From Chionis minor (taxonomy: Eukaryota; Chordata; Aves; Charadriiformes; Chionididae), in contig VZSF01008733.1 of the NCBI GenBank assembly GCA_013398295.1, positions 1 to 64,000 of the forward strand: a stretch of DNA of 64,000 bases, in the 5' to 3' direction. Below, piece by piece: positions 13,100 through 28,137 of the stretch (its first letter is position 1; every line of letters starts with the position of its first letter). The translations under genes and the position numbers were made by a program. A model generated the notes under the pieces. The model made no database searches. It worked only from the letters and a program-made list of their open reading frames with translations, and had not been told where the DNA came from.

Positions 13100-14882
13100 A
13101 CTCCAGGGCAAGCTGGAGATTGAAAGACCTTTGTCTTTTTGGAAAGCACGTTGTGGCTTAGTGTTCTGGATATTGTTAAACTCAGATCAGCTGTGGGTTT
13201 ATGCTGCCATCACGATTATCTCATATATAAGGCTTCTGACCAGCCCTTTTCTGCTTTTCCTGTAAGCGCGTAATTTGATCCACAGTGCCCTTGAAGCCAA
13301 TACAACAGCTTCGCTGACAACCCTGGTTATTGGATTGGATCTTAGGTGCAGTATTTCTAACATTGCAAAATACAGCCATACATTGCTTCTCAGAACAACC
13401 TCCTCTTTCGGCTGAGACGTGTGTTATGATATTGTGAACCGTTATATGTATTTTTCCCTTTTTTGTGGTCTTTTTTCCATGAGAAACAGTGTTACTCATC
13501 AAAGCAAGAAGACTACCATTAAAGAGAAAGGCACGTATTGTTCATTAATGCAGGAAATGGAGAAAGAAATAACCTTCATCTTTTGGGTTAAGCCCAAAAG
13601 GGTAATGGAAGTACCTTGGCCTGAACTAACATAGATTTCCTCACTTCTCGTTCACACAGCAGAATGTAGTAGCATCAGTCATCTTTCACTTTAACCAGCA
13701 TGTGAAACTATAAATGCTCCTCTTTTTAGATGAAAAATATCTGTTAACAAGTACACCCATTCACCTTTACAAATTTCACAGAAATGAGACTCCACTATTC
13801 CACCCTAGGGATCACAGAAAGGTTGAGCCAGTGCTAAAGTCTAAATGAACCATCTGTCTTCTTAGTGCCTTTTGCAAACTCTGTCCTTCTCTGCTGACAG
13901 GGAAAGTTGCTAAGCTAGGGTTAAACATGGAAGATGGCAAATCATGACTAACTTCCGCTAACGGGTTTTCATACTCCTACCACAGAAGTTGAGTAAAGAT
14001 CAGGTTTTGTTGCTTACTGTCCCTCAAAGAGAGAAGCAAGGTTAAAGAATTTAAATGTAGTATTTGTAATGTCCAAGTTCACATTACTATAGAAAAATCC
14101 ATATGCTTTGTCCAACACTGCCAGTCTTAACTGATCCTGGCTTCACTCATCTTGTTTCGAAGCTTTTCACTTAGCCAATGTCCTGTAGCTACAGAGGTGA
14201 ACCCAAATCTGGTGTTTTGAGTAAAATACTTTCTTTCTTCCTCCTTTTCTTCAACCCTCCTTCCCTCTTAGGAACAAGGATGTGGGGTGATTTACAATCT
14301 CCATTGTATTCACTATGCCAGTAGCTAGAAGGCACTTACCTGAAACATCTAATTTTGGGTTCCCATAGGACAGCTGTTGATACCCCAAGTTTGCTTTGTC
14401 GAAAAGAAGTCTGTAAACTCAGTGGTCCTGGAATTTCATCTCACTCAGATGATTATTTTTTAACCTTCCCTTCTACTGCCACTTCTCCACAGACAACTGT
14501 TCTTACCACAAAGACAAATTGCCAGGTTGACCTAGAAACTGAATGCAATCACTTTCACAGCTCAAGTCCCCAAAGGGGGATTAACTTGACCTTCTTTTAA
14601 GGAGCCAGTAGAAGGGACCAGATCCTTTGCTGTTGTAAATCATCACATCACAGTGAAGTCAATAGTCTTCATTTACTTCTGTATGATATTTACAATCATA
14701 CAGAAAGTGATCCGGTATTTCTGTTATTGTCATGTTTATTCAAATTGTGTCTCAGCATTTTGGCTGCACAGCAGGACCGCTGAACATGCCGTATGCTTTA
14801 CCTTGAGACCTTAGACATAGATAAAGCTTTTTAAGTTCTGATGTTGTCATTTTACAATAGGAATTAGAAACCTTTGAACTAA

Positions 14883-15131
<249 letters not shown>

Positions 15132-17150
15132 TAAAATATTCTCTGTGGCTAAAATTAATTCTAACCCACATAACTGTAACCCCAGTTACACTTAATTAGA
15201 AGATACTAAATGGCCAAAATCAGCGCAGTTTCTCTGCTAATGGAATAAGTTGTTTAGCAGCTTGGAATTTTACCTGCTATCAGGAGGATTCTGGTTGCTC
15301 AGGTTGAATCGCATCTGATCACATTATGTTTTGCTAAGGGTGCTTTCTAGTAGCAATGGTGGAATCTTAAGATTCTTCAATAAGCCAGAGTCTGTTACTG
15401 GAAACACTCAACTTCCCTGCATTCCTTAAGCATGGGTGTGTAACACTACGTACACACATTCTGACGAGGTATTAATATTACATTTTGAAATAACTACCTT
15501 TTTTATCAGGATGCCCTTTCAAAAGGACTGAATATGAAGAAAGGAGAGTTCTGGAGGGGAGGGAGAGGGGGTAAATCACTTACTCAAAGCATAAAGTAAT
15601 TATCTTTTCATAGTTAGAAAGTTTAAATTAGATCATGGAGGCCCAGGATTGAGTTTGAGCTACATGGTTTTTAGCTGTGGAGGTAGAATAAAGTATTCAG
15701 ATTTTAGCATTTGGAGTTGGTGGCAGCAATTTGTATGACTTATCAGACTATTCTGAACAGCACCCTGAAACAAGGGAAAAACAAAATTTAACAAATTGCT
15801 GTGCTAGTTAAGGGGTAAATTCAAAGCACACTGTGTTGTAGAATCTTGAGTACTAAAAGTTGTAGAAAGAGATGGAAAAGGGAAAAAATGATCCTTGAGA
15901 AAAATATTTTGTTTCCCGCTGGTTTTATTGTTTTATTGGTCCTTGTACATGAAGCCATAAGCAGATATTAACCTAATTAGCTAGAGATCTCCCTTCTGTT
16001 CTTTATAGCTTTATAGCAAGGAGGAAGTTCATTCTTGTAAATCTTGTACATGTCTATACTGCATGTGCTTTTCTGCAAATTGTAGGGGTTTACAATGCTT
16101 AATTAGCCTCTCAGCTGGATAAGACAGACTTCTTAGTGTTTTCCTTCTGGTCACTGGGGTATGGTCCAATCTAGTTACGTAAATAATAACCAAGAGAGCT
16201 TACTTCATGATCCCCAACTTGCTGATTTTTAGGCAAAACGCTGTGCAGATACGAAACTACAGAGAAAGTCTTGTTTTGTCCTCCATCTTCATTCAGCTTT
16301 AATTTTTATGTGGCTGATGACCTAAAGCAACGCTGTGCTGTCTTGCATGTAACACACAGGCTTTAGGTTGGGGACCACTTTCTTACTGGATGCAAGTATT
16401 GATGAATAAATACAACTTTCCAGGTCTGCCACTTTTGCTCAGACCTCATCATACAGCATAGGAACCAATTTCCCCAATTTCAGTAGCCAGACAACACAGT
16501 ATAAAGTAGTACTCAGCGTAGGTGAATGTGACAGACACTGCCAAAGGACAGCAGAGTTGTAAATATAAATGGAGTTTTAAAAAGCCAAGTATGATGCTGG
16601 CTCATATCCAGATAATTCTGCAAATTTTAGCAGAGAGGACAGAGGAGCTGTTTTCAGACAGCTGTAGGAGTTCATCTCATTTGTTTCCTACATATCCTCT
16701 AGAGAGGATTTAATTATTATTTTGGGTTCATGTACTTCACCTGTATTCTTGGGAACTGCATTATGCTGTCCAGTCTTAGGAAAACACAGATCTGATGCTG
16801 GAATGTTTACTAGAAAGTCTACCTTTCTCTAAAGTGATCTATGACTCCAGTGTTAACAGTATATACTACATTTCAGTTTTAATGACCCTCCATAGCTCTT
16901 TTTAAAACCTGTAATCAATACCAATTGCTGACTTTTAATAGGGTTTAGACTGAACAGTAGCTTGAGAATTTTCTGCTTAGCTTTTATTCACCGATGTTTC
17001 ATTGTTTTGGAACACATTTTAGCTGCTACAGAAAACATTTCATTTCATATTTGTTTTTTTCCCTGCGGATAAGTATGAGCTTCCAGTCTCTTACTTCTAA
17101 TGCAGCAGGAGCTGGCGTGTTAGGTTAATCCCTTAAGTCCTGGGAAAAGT

Positions 17151-17174
17151 CCTGTTCCTGCTCCTGTTCCTGCT
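17151..17174. repeat. 12-bp unit repeated twice
   Basis: cctgttcctgct occurs exactly twice in tandem, 17151-17162 and 17163-17174. Confidence 0.9.
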
Positions 17175-20100
17175 CAGACAGTGGAAGGGAGCACATAATG
17201 TTAGATCCTCTATAAATAGTAAGGATGCTTTTTTATTTTCAAGTAGCTGTTTAGAATTCAGGCAACACTTGCCACTAGAGTATTAATTTTTTAAAAGGCA
17301 GAATTTTGAGACTAAAGTATTTGGCAATGTTTCTTAATATATCCTGCAGTTCTTAAAATGCGTGCTCTTCAGCTTAGTCTCAGAGCAACCAGTGTCCTGA
17401 AGGAACGTGTATAAAATAAGGCTCTGCAGTAGGTTTTGTTTTCTCTCCGGTTTTAGAGGAGAACTGGATGCTTCATTGCAGAAAGGGCAGACAAGGTACT
17501 ACTGATTATTACAGAATTTCTAGGGCCAGCAACCCAACATATCTACTTTATCTGGTGTCATGAATTAAGCATGTCAGATGTTCCTTTTAAATTTTATAGA
17601 AGCCCTACTTTTACTTTTACAAGGTGACACAGCTGTTCATGTTGATCCTGCACCAAAAAGGGCCTACATCCATCCTCTCCCCAGGCGTGGGTACTGCCAA
17701 ACTAACACCAGCCTGCTTGGAAGAGGGATAGAGCACAGGAAAAGACAGCCAGGGAGAGCTCTGTCTTTGAGGCATGATAGGGGATGAGGTGGAAGAGGAG
17801 GAGACTTGGCTGTGGAGCTGAGCCAAGGTAACTGTTTTCAGGAAAAGGGTCAGACACAGTTGAGATGGGAGCTTGATGCATATATTTCTTTTAAACAGAT
17901 AGTTTGATGATTGTAACATCCAGTTCTACTAAGACGCTTGTAAACTTCCCCCGACATAACTTGGCCTGTATCCTCATTGCCTTGACAATAACCACAAGGG
18001 AGATCTGTGCTTAAAAGCTCTCCCTCAATTTAGAAGCTGTTTGGGTTGTGAACTGTACTGCCAGCGCGACTTTCCTATTAACTGAACTTGCTACATGCAG
18101 TTAGTAATCAGCAATGAGCATTCTTGAAGTGTGGGCAGCTGATAATGGTGCCAGTAATTGAGCCATTCCATAGCTGCAGACTTCATTCTTGCTCTACTCA
18201 GTATGGCCCACATACAGCTCTTCCAAATTTGTGGAAGATTTGTGGTCACATATGGCTGTGATTACAAACTGGAAAGTTACTTGGCAATGTAGATTCACTT
18301 CATCTGATAACATTAACAGTGTTATTCAGCTTTAGTCCTAACGCAGCAGATGTAGCTATTACAACAATGCATCCCAAAAAGTAACCAAAAACTGAGAATT
18401 GTCTTCTTTGAACATTAAATAAAAGAAAAAAACATATCTATGAAACATTGATCTAAAGACCCATTACAGCTGTGGCTTGCGAATATCAGGCTGCATGATA
18501 CTGTGTCTTTTTCAGTTCAGTCTTACATGAAGAAACTTGAGAGCTAACTATTGAAAATGTGCAACATCAGCACTTAGCTTCTAGATTTCATTATTCAACA
18601 TGGAATCTCATGTCAGTTCACGCACAAGGAAGTATAGGCATTAAACCCATTGTGATCTGCATTGGCCCAGAGCAGAAGCAACAGCTGATAAAGCTGTATG
18701 TGTGATGTGTGGAATATAGATGAGGTGAGTTTGTTTTCGCAGATGTTGCCTGACAGACTGCTGACAACATCAGGTGAACTGAGGGAAGCAGAAGGTAGAA
18801 TGAGCAGTTGCCTGCTCTGCTGTGTGTGAATCTTGATGGTTCAGATAAACATAGTGTCGTCGTCACTGGTAAAGCAGAAATGCTGTGTCCTTTACATAGT
18901 TCAGCCCACAAACGTGGTGCAATTGTTCTGTGAACTGAAGGTACAGATAGTGAATAGGTTTTTGCAATAGAACAGCATTTGACCTGAAAGCAAAGTGTGA
19001 AAAGCTCCATACTTTGCTGCATATATGGGCAATATTCCAGCTTTTACCGTTGCCAGAAACAGTAGGCCACAAATCTTACTGCCAGTGCTGGCTTAGGTGA
19101 TTTCACATCTGAAATGTTGATGTAGTCTGCATACTCAGTCAAAATCAGTGGTGTGATCCAGAGAGCAAACCCAAGCTGGTATAACGCATGGCATAAATAT
19201 CCCTTAACTTGAGGCATTTACTTAAGCAGGAGATGAGTCACTCCTTAACTACTTCCATCTGAACTGTGAAGGCAGTTCACTACATCAGACGTTGACATCA
19301 TTTGGTCAGATAGATGGGCAAGGGCTATGAGATTTAGGCAGGAAAATCAAGTTTAATTCTTTCATTGTAATTGTAGTGTAGCTGGGTCTGAGGGCTCTAC
19401 CTGTGTGGTCTTCCAATGCACTTAAGTTATTTATTCCCAGGGTGGTCCAGGAACTCCCAGGTCAGTCATCTGGATAGATGAGAAAGAGGGCTGGTTTCAG
19501 ACAACTTGAGACCAAGTTGAAACTAGGTGATTGACTGAACTGCTGGCCATCTGCACAAGAAGTATTTGACAGATTGTTACAGGAGCTCTCACAGTGGGAA
19601 TTTCAGACAGTTTTTCAGATTTCCTAGGCAGTCCCTGCTGTGCTTACACCAATTTCTATGCTTAAATGTGTTGATTAACATCCTGCGTGGAGAATCTGGT
19701 TGCCCCAGAGATTCCCAGAGAGTTCTTGCTGCAAAATTAATCAGTTGTGCAAAGGTAAGACAGTCAATAGAAATAGTTCCTACATGTCTAGAAATGATCA
19801 TGTAGGCCAGTCTTTTGTACTGCTTAAGGTAGTTAAGAAACATTTTGTATGTAGGTTAAGATAACCTATAGTGATGGATTATGCCTGTCCTGCAGTGGTC
19901 ATGTAGGCCAGCCGGATTATAAAAATTGGACAGAACCATGTTTTAGGGAGTCTCACCGAATCCAACTAAGATGCCCTTGCAAGGACCCTTACCATGGAGA
20001 CTCCCTTCACCATTGAGACAGCAACCAAGTTTCCTGTTTGACAAATCGTACTGTCCATGCAAGAGTTACCCTAAGCCAATATCCCAATAATGTTAGCTTT

Positions 20101-23100
20101 TTTAATGTATGCTCTGTTTGTAACTGTCTGTGCAACAAATGACACCAAAAGCAAATGAAATGCCATGAATTTTTTTGCTACCAGTGTAGGCATGTAGGCT
20201 TTTCCAGTGAATGATAGCATTGATGGGGCTGTATGTATCATACATTGCCATATAGCAATTTTGGAACCATGTTCAAGCAAATGCTTCCAACAGAACTGCA
20301 GAGATCACCTGCCGAACACAGGAGGCAGGGAGCTGATTGACAATTGGGAAGGTGTGAGATGATATTTAATGAACAGATTATTAGCTTATTGTTAGTCACA
20401 TCAACCACAGAGGGTAACAATGACAGCAATGACAGCAGATAAAGCCTTGAACAACAAAACTGGCCAGCATTCTCCTGCGTTCTGCCATCTTCCTGGTCAA
20501 GCAGTTCCACTGGATATTGCAGAAGCAGCCATCCATAATAATTTATCTTCCCAGGACTAATGAGTGGCTAATAACTATCATGGGTTGTTACAGTTAGACT
20601 ATATTTGCATTGCACTGCATGCAGATTATATAATGTTCAAGGGCAGCGCGTGATTGTTTTTTAAGTAGTTCACTATATGCCTCAGAGGCAGACACACAAA
20701 GTTATAAAGGAGACATGCATTACTTTCCTTCCTTTCTTTTCCACTTCATATGCAAAATCTAATTGCTATTAATGCAATACAGGATGTGAAACAGCATCTG
20801 TTTATGTTTGCATTCATTTGCACAGTGGTAGGTATTCAATTAAAGTGTTTGTACAGCACTGTGGTTTTGATCAAATACTGTCACATGTTATGGTGGCTTT
20901 GGGATGTTCCTGCATTTCACCAGCCTTTTGTCTTTCTGTAAACTGGCCTACTGCTCATGTCAGCGAAATAATAGGCATAGACTGCTGTTTCTTCCTGCCC
21001 TTTCCCTTTCTCTTTTAAAGAATGATGTATTTATTTTTTAATGGAAATTTAAGATTTTGAAAACCAGTCTGTAATCAAAACATTGTACAGATTTTCGTAA
21101 CTTGCATGGCTTAGTTTTAGACCTGAATTCCCATACCATAACTGAGATTTTGTGTATTTTCTAATGAACATATTGAATACTAGAGACGTGAAGTCTCAGG
21201 TGATCAAATATGCTTGTGGTTCTCATACAATGCTACCATGCTAAGAACAGGGTCTTTTATCCATGGTTTTCAGTGCAGATGACTGGTCATTAACAGGCCA
21301 GGTTTTGTAAGCCGAGATATTTTCCTTCAGGCTGCTTGGGAGGAAATGAGTATCCACCAAGAAACAGATAGCAATTCAAACTCCCCAGCACAGTGGAACC
21401 TTTGTGCAGTGGTCAGAATCTATCCGGGCAGACTGAGTAGCCTGAGTAGTACTTCCTCTGCCCTCCCAGTCCCTCTTCTGCACAAAAAAAAAGCCATGCA
21501 ACATTACAAATTAAAAATAGATATGGCTGCCGTTATTATTCAGTCCCAGACTGTGAAAAAAGTAATTTTATGTAAAGTCACACTGTGTATCTTAAATTTC
21601 TGCCTATTCAAAGCAGGCAGTGATGAAAGAAGAGCTGTCAAAATTGGTGAGGCAGGACAGGGATTGGTCATGAGAATGGGCCTCATGGTGCTGTTACTGA
21701 CTTCCAGCTGTTGTCATCTGCTTAGTGACATCTGGCTTTCAGGAGCAGCCTCGCCTCTGACTTTGTCTGCGGAGGGAGGGAAGATACCAAAGGTGCAATA
21801 GCAGTTTGCAGATTTTTGTGTAATTTCTCCTTGGTTTTATAAATGTTGTCAGTTAGTTTGAGATTTGGAACCGTAGGAATTTAGTATACTGGGATGAAGC
21901 CCAGTGTGATGCAAGAAGGAGCAGCATTTCCTGGGCCTCTTCCAAGGGTCCCAGTCTGCCTACTGTGTTATATTGTGCAGTGCTTCTGCTGAACAACTGG
22001 ATGTTCCAAAATAAAGCCTTGTGCCTGCCTTTATAAACCGCTTATACTTTCCCACTGTTGCTGGTGTTTTGAAAACATTGGTGTTTTTTGTCAATTTTAT
22101 AACTTACCTCTAACTGTCATGGTCTTCTCCATAGCTCTTTTCTTGGTTCTAGGGAAAAGCAGTACTGTCACTATGTGCTACCTCCACCAGGAAGCCAGGG
22201 TAGCTCTTCTTTGTAACATATGTGAAGTGAGGAATAAGGAGCCAACTCTTTCACTGCCATCACCCACATTTGTATCATAGTAGCTGACTGTGACATTTCA
22301 ATAGCAAGGATTCCTGTTTGGCATTCAGCTTCTTAAACGTCACTTTTATTGCAGCAACATGTGCTGCACCTCCAGGGCAGGCTATTTTAGCGGAGAATGA
22401 GAAAAAGATGAATTACTGCACATGACATTTTCCAAAAATTACTCAGTTTGACAAAAATTATCCAATGTGCCCTGAAAAAAAAGAAGTTAAAAACACACAG
22501 TGCCTTGAACTGACTGCTGCAACTATTGTTTGTGCTATATATCCCCTTTACAGCAACTGCTTTCTCAGAAATTTGTCATCCACCTGTGAGAAATAAAAGC
22601 ATTTTGCTGTCCTAACCTTGGACATATGGAAATTAACACTTTGATCTGCATAAGCGGTATAGGTTGTATATCCCCTGTACTTACTGGGAAGAGTTAATGG
22701 TCATTCTGTGTTCCAGCACAATTTCTTTTCTTGGCACTAACAGATGAAAAGCTGGGAAGACATAAAATTATTATGGTCTTACATCTTAATTGCTTTTCAC
22801 TTGCTCATAAGGATACCTCCCTGTCATAGGGCATTCGATTTCTGATAGAAAAACAGCAATGACTGTTCAAGGCATTCCTATTCAGGATTGGTATTGATGT
22901 GAGCATCTTAAAAAAATGTTTAGTGATCTTTGCTTTTAGATTTACAAAGAACTGAAGTGTATATATTTTCATGTCTGATTGATAAGCTGAAAAAAAGATA
23001 GCAGACTAGAAGGACTCAAAAAATATCCTTGATTCATCACCAGGGAACTGGAATTGTTAGAATTCATCATTTGTAAAGTCCTTGCTGTTGGCTTGTTTCT

Positions 23101-26100
23101 GAGAAACAACTGAAATTCAGGGAAGTGTTGCACAGTAGTTCAGATGTGAGCTCCTTCCCACAGAGTGGTCCAGCAGGCAGTGTAGGCAGAAAGTATTCTG
23201 AAGGACTAGGGCTGAAATGGTTGTCCTTGTGGTGAAAGATGATGTTCCTCTTACCTGGGCAAACCTCTTTGCATGACACTTTTTCACAGCACTTTTCACA
23301 AGCCATGCTGTGCATTGAACGTAGCACAAGCACATGGTGAAGTGAAGTCATGCTTCTCATAGGTCTTCTGAAACTCTCTCAGCCTGGGTATGGGCATTCA
23401 GGCTGATTTGGAGTTCAAGTACCAGCTTCAAAGGGGAGATATTTAATAAGGTTATTAATTAGATGCCACTGATGGTACCTCTTTTTGAATCAGCTTGATA
23501 GGAGAACATTTGAATGTCTAAATTGTGAAATTTCATTTCTGTTAGTGGAGATACCACTTTTCAGATCAAACTGACTTAATCTTGCAAAAGTTTCATTTTT
23601 TTGAGGATAAGATGATGGTGTCTATGCCTCACCCTTTCAGCAGCAAAGATGAAAACTCAGCAGTGTTTCAATCCCCTGATAATTTTCCCATATACTGTTC
23701 CATTATTTCAGGTTTGACCCCTTTCACAGCTGAATGGATTCCACAGTTTTTAGCTGATACAGCTGAAAGCCTTTATAAAATAGTTCCAGCTCTATTAATC
23801 AGCCATTTAGGATCTGTGTTCACCTGTCTATCTGACTGCATTTTTATCTGATGGTCCTTAGGGTGTAACTGCAAGATAACATGGAATTAGGGTGACACTG
23901 GTGGCCTTAGCCCTCACGCTAAAAGTTTAAAGAGGTGTAAGTGATTCCTGCTATATGGGCACTTCCTTTAAACACCAGTCATGCAAATTCACTGTTACCT
24001 GAAGTATTTGACCAGTATTTAACTGGAACCTACGCAAGAAGCTAGATTGGTGTCATGGATATCAAGCTCAATATTTCTTGCTTTGAAGGAGCCCAGCTTT
24101 CCCAATAATGTCTTTATTTTCGTCACATTGTTTCTCTAGTTAGTGCTGCATTGTTTGAGAGACATCTTATCTCTCTCTGGTAACAAAGAAAAATAATAGT
24201 TTTCTCCTCCCTGTTGCATTCAGTGCTTCTTACACTAAGTTATTGTTAGTATTGCTTGTTCATAATTGTAATACATTTTATCCTTTATTATCCTTTTTAT
24301 CCCAGATGTATTCCTGGATATTTTTCATCTCCAGGAGTTTTGATCTATTGTAATACTTACCATTCAAGAAAAGAACACTGCTTCATGTGATTTTTGTTCT
24401 CTTGAAGCAATAATTGCGATATAAGAAGGTCCCACTCACCTGGCCTCCAACCCTACAGGATGGAGGATGATTTGTTTTCCTGCAAGTTCTTTGCATTTGC
24501 TGAAAATAAGAGAACTAACAGTTATAGGATATGGTGTTTATTCCAGCAGCTGTCTGTGTGTTCCACCCACTAATGGCCTCTTTCTTGGTGCAGCATTTTC
24601 AGCTGTTGAAGTTTCAATATTCTTGCTCTGAAGGTAGAAACAATAAATGTTTGGGTCTGGAGAGAGGTGATTTTATTGGTGAGATGTTGGGTGGTAGCTA
24701 GTGATTTCCGTCTCAATAGAAGAATGAATCCTCTTTTCTTGTATGTATTTGCTATGTTTTGACTTCGTATTATGATGTCGGAGGTCTGGTGGAAGCTGCA
24801 TTCCCACATCCTTTCCACAAATCAACATCTTCTGCAACTCCAGCTGTTGCATTGAAGGACATTATGTTCTGTTTTGTATTGGATAAAAACAGGACTAGAT
24901 CTTTCAGTCTTAAAAGCATGAGAAGTCTTTCCCTCAACATTTTTGGGTTTTGGTTTGGGATTTTTTTTTGCACATGACAGCTAATATTTTAGACCTGCAG
25001 TCTCCTGCCAGGCAATACTTGGTTAGTAATAGTCACTGTAACTGTTCTGCTACCTTCTTTCATCATCCTTTAAAAAAGAACTCTTGCGCAAAATCCAGCA
25101 GGGAAAAAAAATCACACTTCAGATACATTTTTGTCACTGAGCCGAGGCTATTGTCTGTCCAACATAATGTGTTTATGCAGGAGACGGTGTTGCTTCTTAT
25201 TCTGGACAGCGCGTCTTGATGACACCTGTTTAATATCCTGACGTTGTGCAAAATACAGATTGGATGCCTCTGGACTTTCACCCCCAGAGCTGCATGGAAA
25301 TTTGCCAGAACATATAATGGCTGCAGCTAATGTGCATGTATTTGCATAGTTACTAAAATTAAAAAGCTGGCAATGGTAATATTTTTATGGATTTGTATCT
25401 TCCCTGATGGATTAGTACAAAGAGCTTGTTGATTGAGTTCACTAGCAATTAAAGCGTGCAATTGATCTTCCTTATCTTTCCATACAGGTGAAGTGAGAAG
25501 GGCAGCCATGAGTTGCTTTTGACCACTGGCCAAATTCTAGCCAGATCTACCTGTCACTCAGCTTTCAGCAGAAAGCTCTGGCGTCCTGTCATTTTATCTA
25601 GTCCAGCTTGTGTGTCTCATTTCACTTATTCACGCTGGTGCTGAGGCCAAAGGCCCCAAAGGAACAAGAAAGTGCGCTGAGACTGGCCAGACTTTTCTCT
25701 TCTGCAGTCTCATCTTGCACAAATGAACAGAGAAAAACAAAGAGGACATTTAGCATTTTGGAGATAGCAAGAAACGGTGGAGAAAATTAAGACTGTCTGA
25801 GATGAGAGTAAAGAAAAGTACTCGGGCTCAAATAGAAGCTAGCCATTTGAGTTTGGTGGGGCTAAGCACAGCAGCAGGAATGGAAACCTTGTGGAGGAAA
25901 GCCAGCCAAAGATCTAAAGGGAGGGAGATAATCCTCAGAGATCTCAGGAGGTGGATTACTATCTGGTCATTTCTTTTCTGAAGATGCTGTATGGCTGGAT
26001 ATCCTGTTACCTAAATGGCAGAGAAAAAAAATAATATTCATTTTACATTATGCAACAGTCTGCAGTTTCATCCATATAAAGCACATTGGTTCCAAACACG

Positions 26101-28137
26101 GGGCATGGCTTAACTCTTGGCACCCTCAATTAATTTTGTTATTAAGGAAGTTGTTTTGAAGAAGCATTCTTAAATCAGGTTTTTCCCACTTGTCTGCCCT
26201 TTGTGCATGTGCGTGTATCGGTGAGAGATTTGGAAAGAAAGAAGGGAAAAAAACCAAAAAAGCATCAGCATCAGCCAGACTATGTTACAGACTTTGCTAC
26301 AGAGATGAGAATTAATTTGCAGTTATTCTCCTTTGCTGTATGCTGATGCTGATTTGGGAGGTTTTGTTTGTTCTGCCTTTTTAATATCTAATCTTCCTTT
26401 CCAGTTCTGGCTTGCTCCACGGTTTCTGCATTTGCTCTACATTATCCAGGACCCAGAGGTTCAGATAATCATCCATTTCTATCTCAACCTTTTTGCTCAC
26501 TGCTATTTGTATCCAGACTTGTTGCGTGTATGTGTGGAAGATATCATCTGTTCATAAAGCAAGAGATGAGGCAGAATTCTATTAAAGTCACCAGTGCTTC
26601 TGTGATGAGTAAGAACAACATCAGCAAAGACCAGCAGAAATAGAAAAATAATTTTAGCAAAAATGTATAAATTCCCATCTCCCTACAGTTGTTTCTCAGT
26701 GTGAATTATTATTGTTATTTTTTTAAGTACTTAGGCACCAGAAATTCTGAATCTAGAAAAGTTCCCCAGCTTTCCTGGATTCCTGGTTTCCTTGACAACC
26801 ATTCATATAAATAGTAAGGACCTGCTATGGGGGGGAAATATCAATATAATCGAAACCTGTGAATCACCCTGGAAAAAATTAAATTCAAGGTTGAAGTTAC
26901 AAGTTATCCAGCAAGCAGTAACAGAAGAGTCTGGTTTTGTTTAAATAAGGCTCTTCTGTTAATGTTTGCTGGATACCTGACAAGGATGGAACAAAGGGAG
27001 TGATTTTCTGAAGGTGAGGTGCAAGGAGATTCCTTTTGGCATTCCTCCTGAAGAAACTATTACAGGTGACGGTCACCTTTTTCCTCCCCGACTCTTTGGT
27101 CACTTAGAATTGTTCTCTCTCTTTTGATTATTTTTTTTATTATTATCTGTAAAAAAGAAATACAGTGTGCTAAAGACAGGCATGAACGTTCCGCATATTT
27201 AAACGTTAACCTGCTATTCTCCTCCTTTCTCAATGATTTAGTTAACCCAATCTCAGAAACAAGATGTTGATATTGCTCTCTTGGAAGCAAGAGAGTGAGG
27301 AAGGGGATCAGCTGGATGTCCCTCCAAAGAATTTAGATATTGTGGGTCAATGTGAAATGGGAAAGATTATCCTGAAACTAACCCTGATCTATGCTAGTGC
27401 TTCTGGAATTGTGACTCAATTTTCGTGAATGTGAGAAGAGATATAGCAAAAATGCACAAGATGATGAAGTTCTCCCTGTGTGAAATTGAAAAACAGCGAT
27501 GAGAAAAACTGTGCATCAAGAAAAGTTCCTGTCTTTTGTTTTCCCCCTCTTGTTATGCTTTGTGATGCAGAAAAACTTTGTAATATGGTTATCATTAAAA
27601 TGGTGACAGCATTTTCCTCCAGTTTAGAAGCAACATGAAAGCCTCAGTTCTATTGGCTTTGTCTTAAGTAAAGGCCACATGATTTAAAAAAAAATAAATC
27701 TTGCTACTTCTAGTGTTCATAGAAGCAGCAAAGCACTAAAGTAATGAAAAAGCTGTGAAAACAAGTTATCAGCTGTGTCTAGGAAGTTACTTATCCAATC
27801 TGAGGAAATAACCATTTTTATTGTTATCTGATTCACACATCAGAATTTCCAGGGCTGTTTCCCGTGCCTGGGGGCCATTTGTAAGGCTGCCTGAAGCCAG
27901 CAGCTACCAAAATATTTGGATGGTCTTCCTTCACAGAGATCCCTCCAGCTTGTTGTACCATGTAGATGGCACTGGTTTTCGGATCACTGTCAGATACAAT
28001 TCAGAACAATTCAGGTACAATTTGTGCAGATCTACAACACTCTATATGATTGTACTGTGGCCTGGAAATTTTATTTTGTTTGTGGGTTTTTTTTAAGATC
28101 CTGAAGTTAGTTTATCACCTGACATAACAATCTGCAG

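Noticed and set aside
19797..19912. tcatgtaggccag occurring twice about 100 bp apart
   Set aside because: A short direct repeat with no other structure. There is not enough to call an element.
21346..21801. 151-codon open frame on the + strand
   Set aside because: No family resemblance and no splice or promoter context. Treated as chance.
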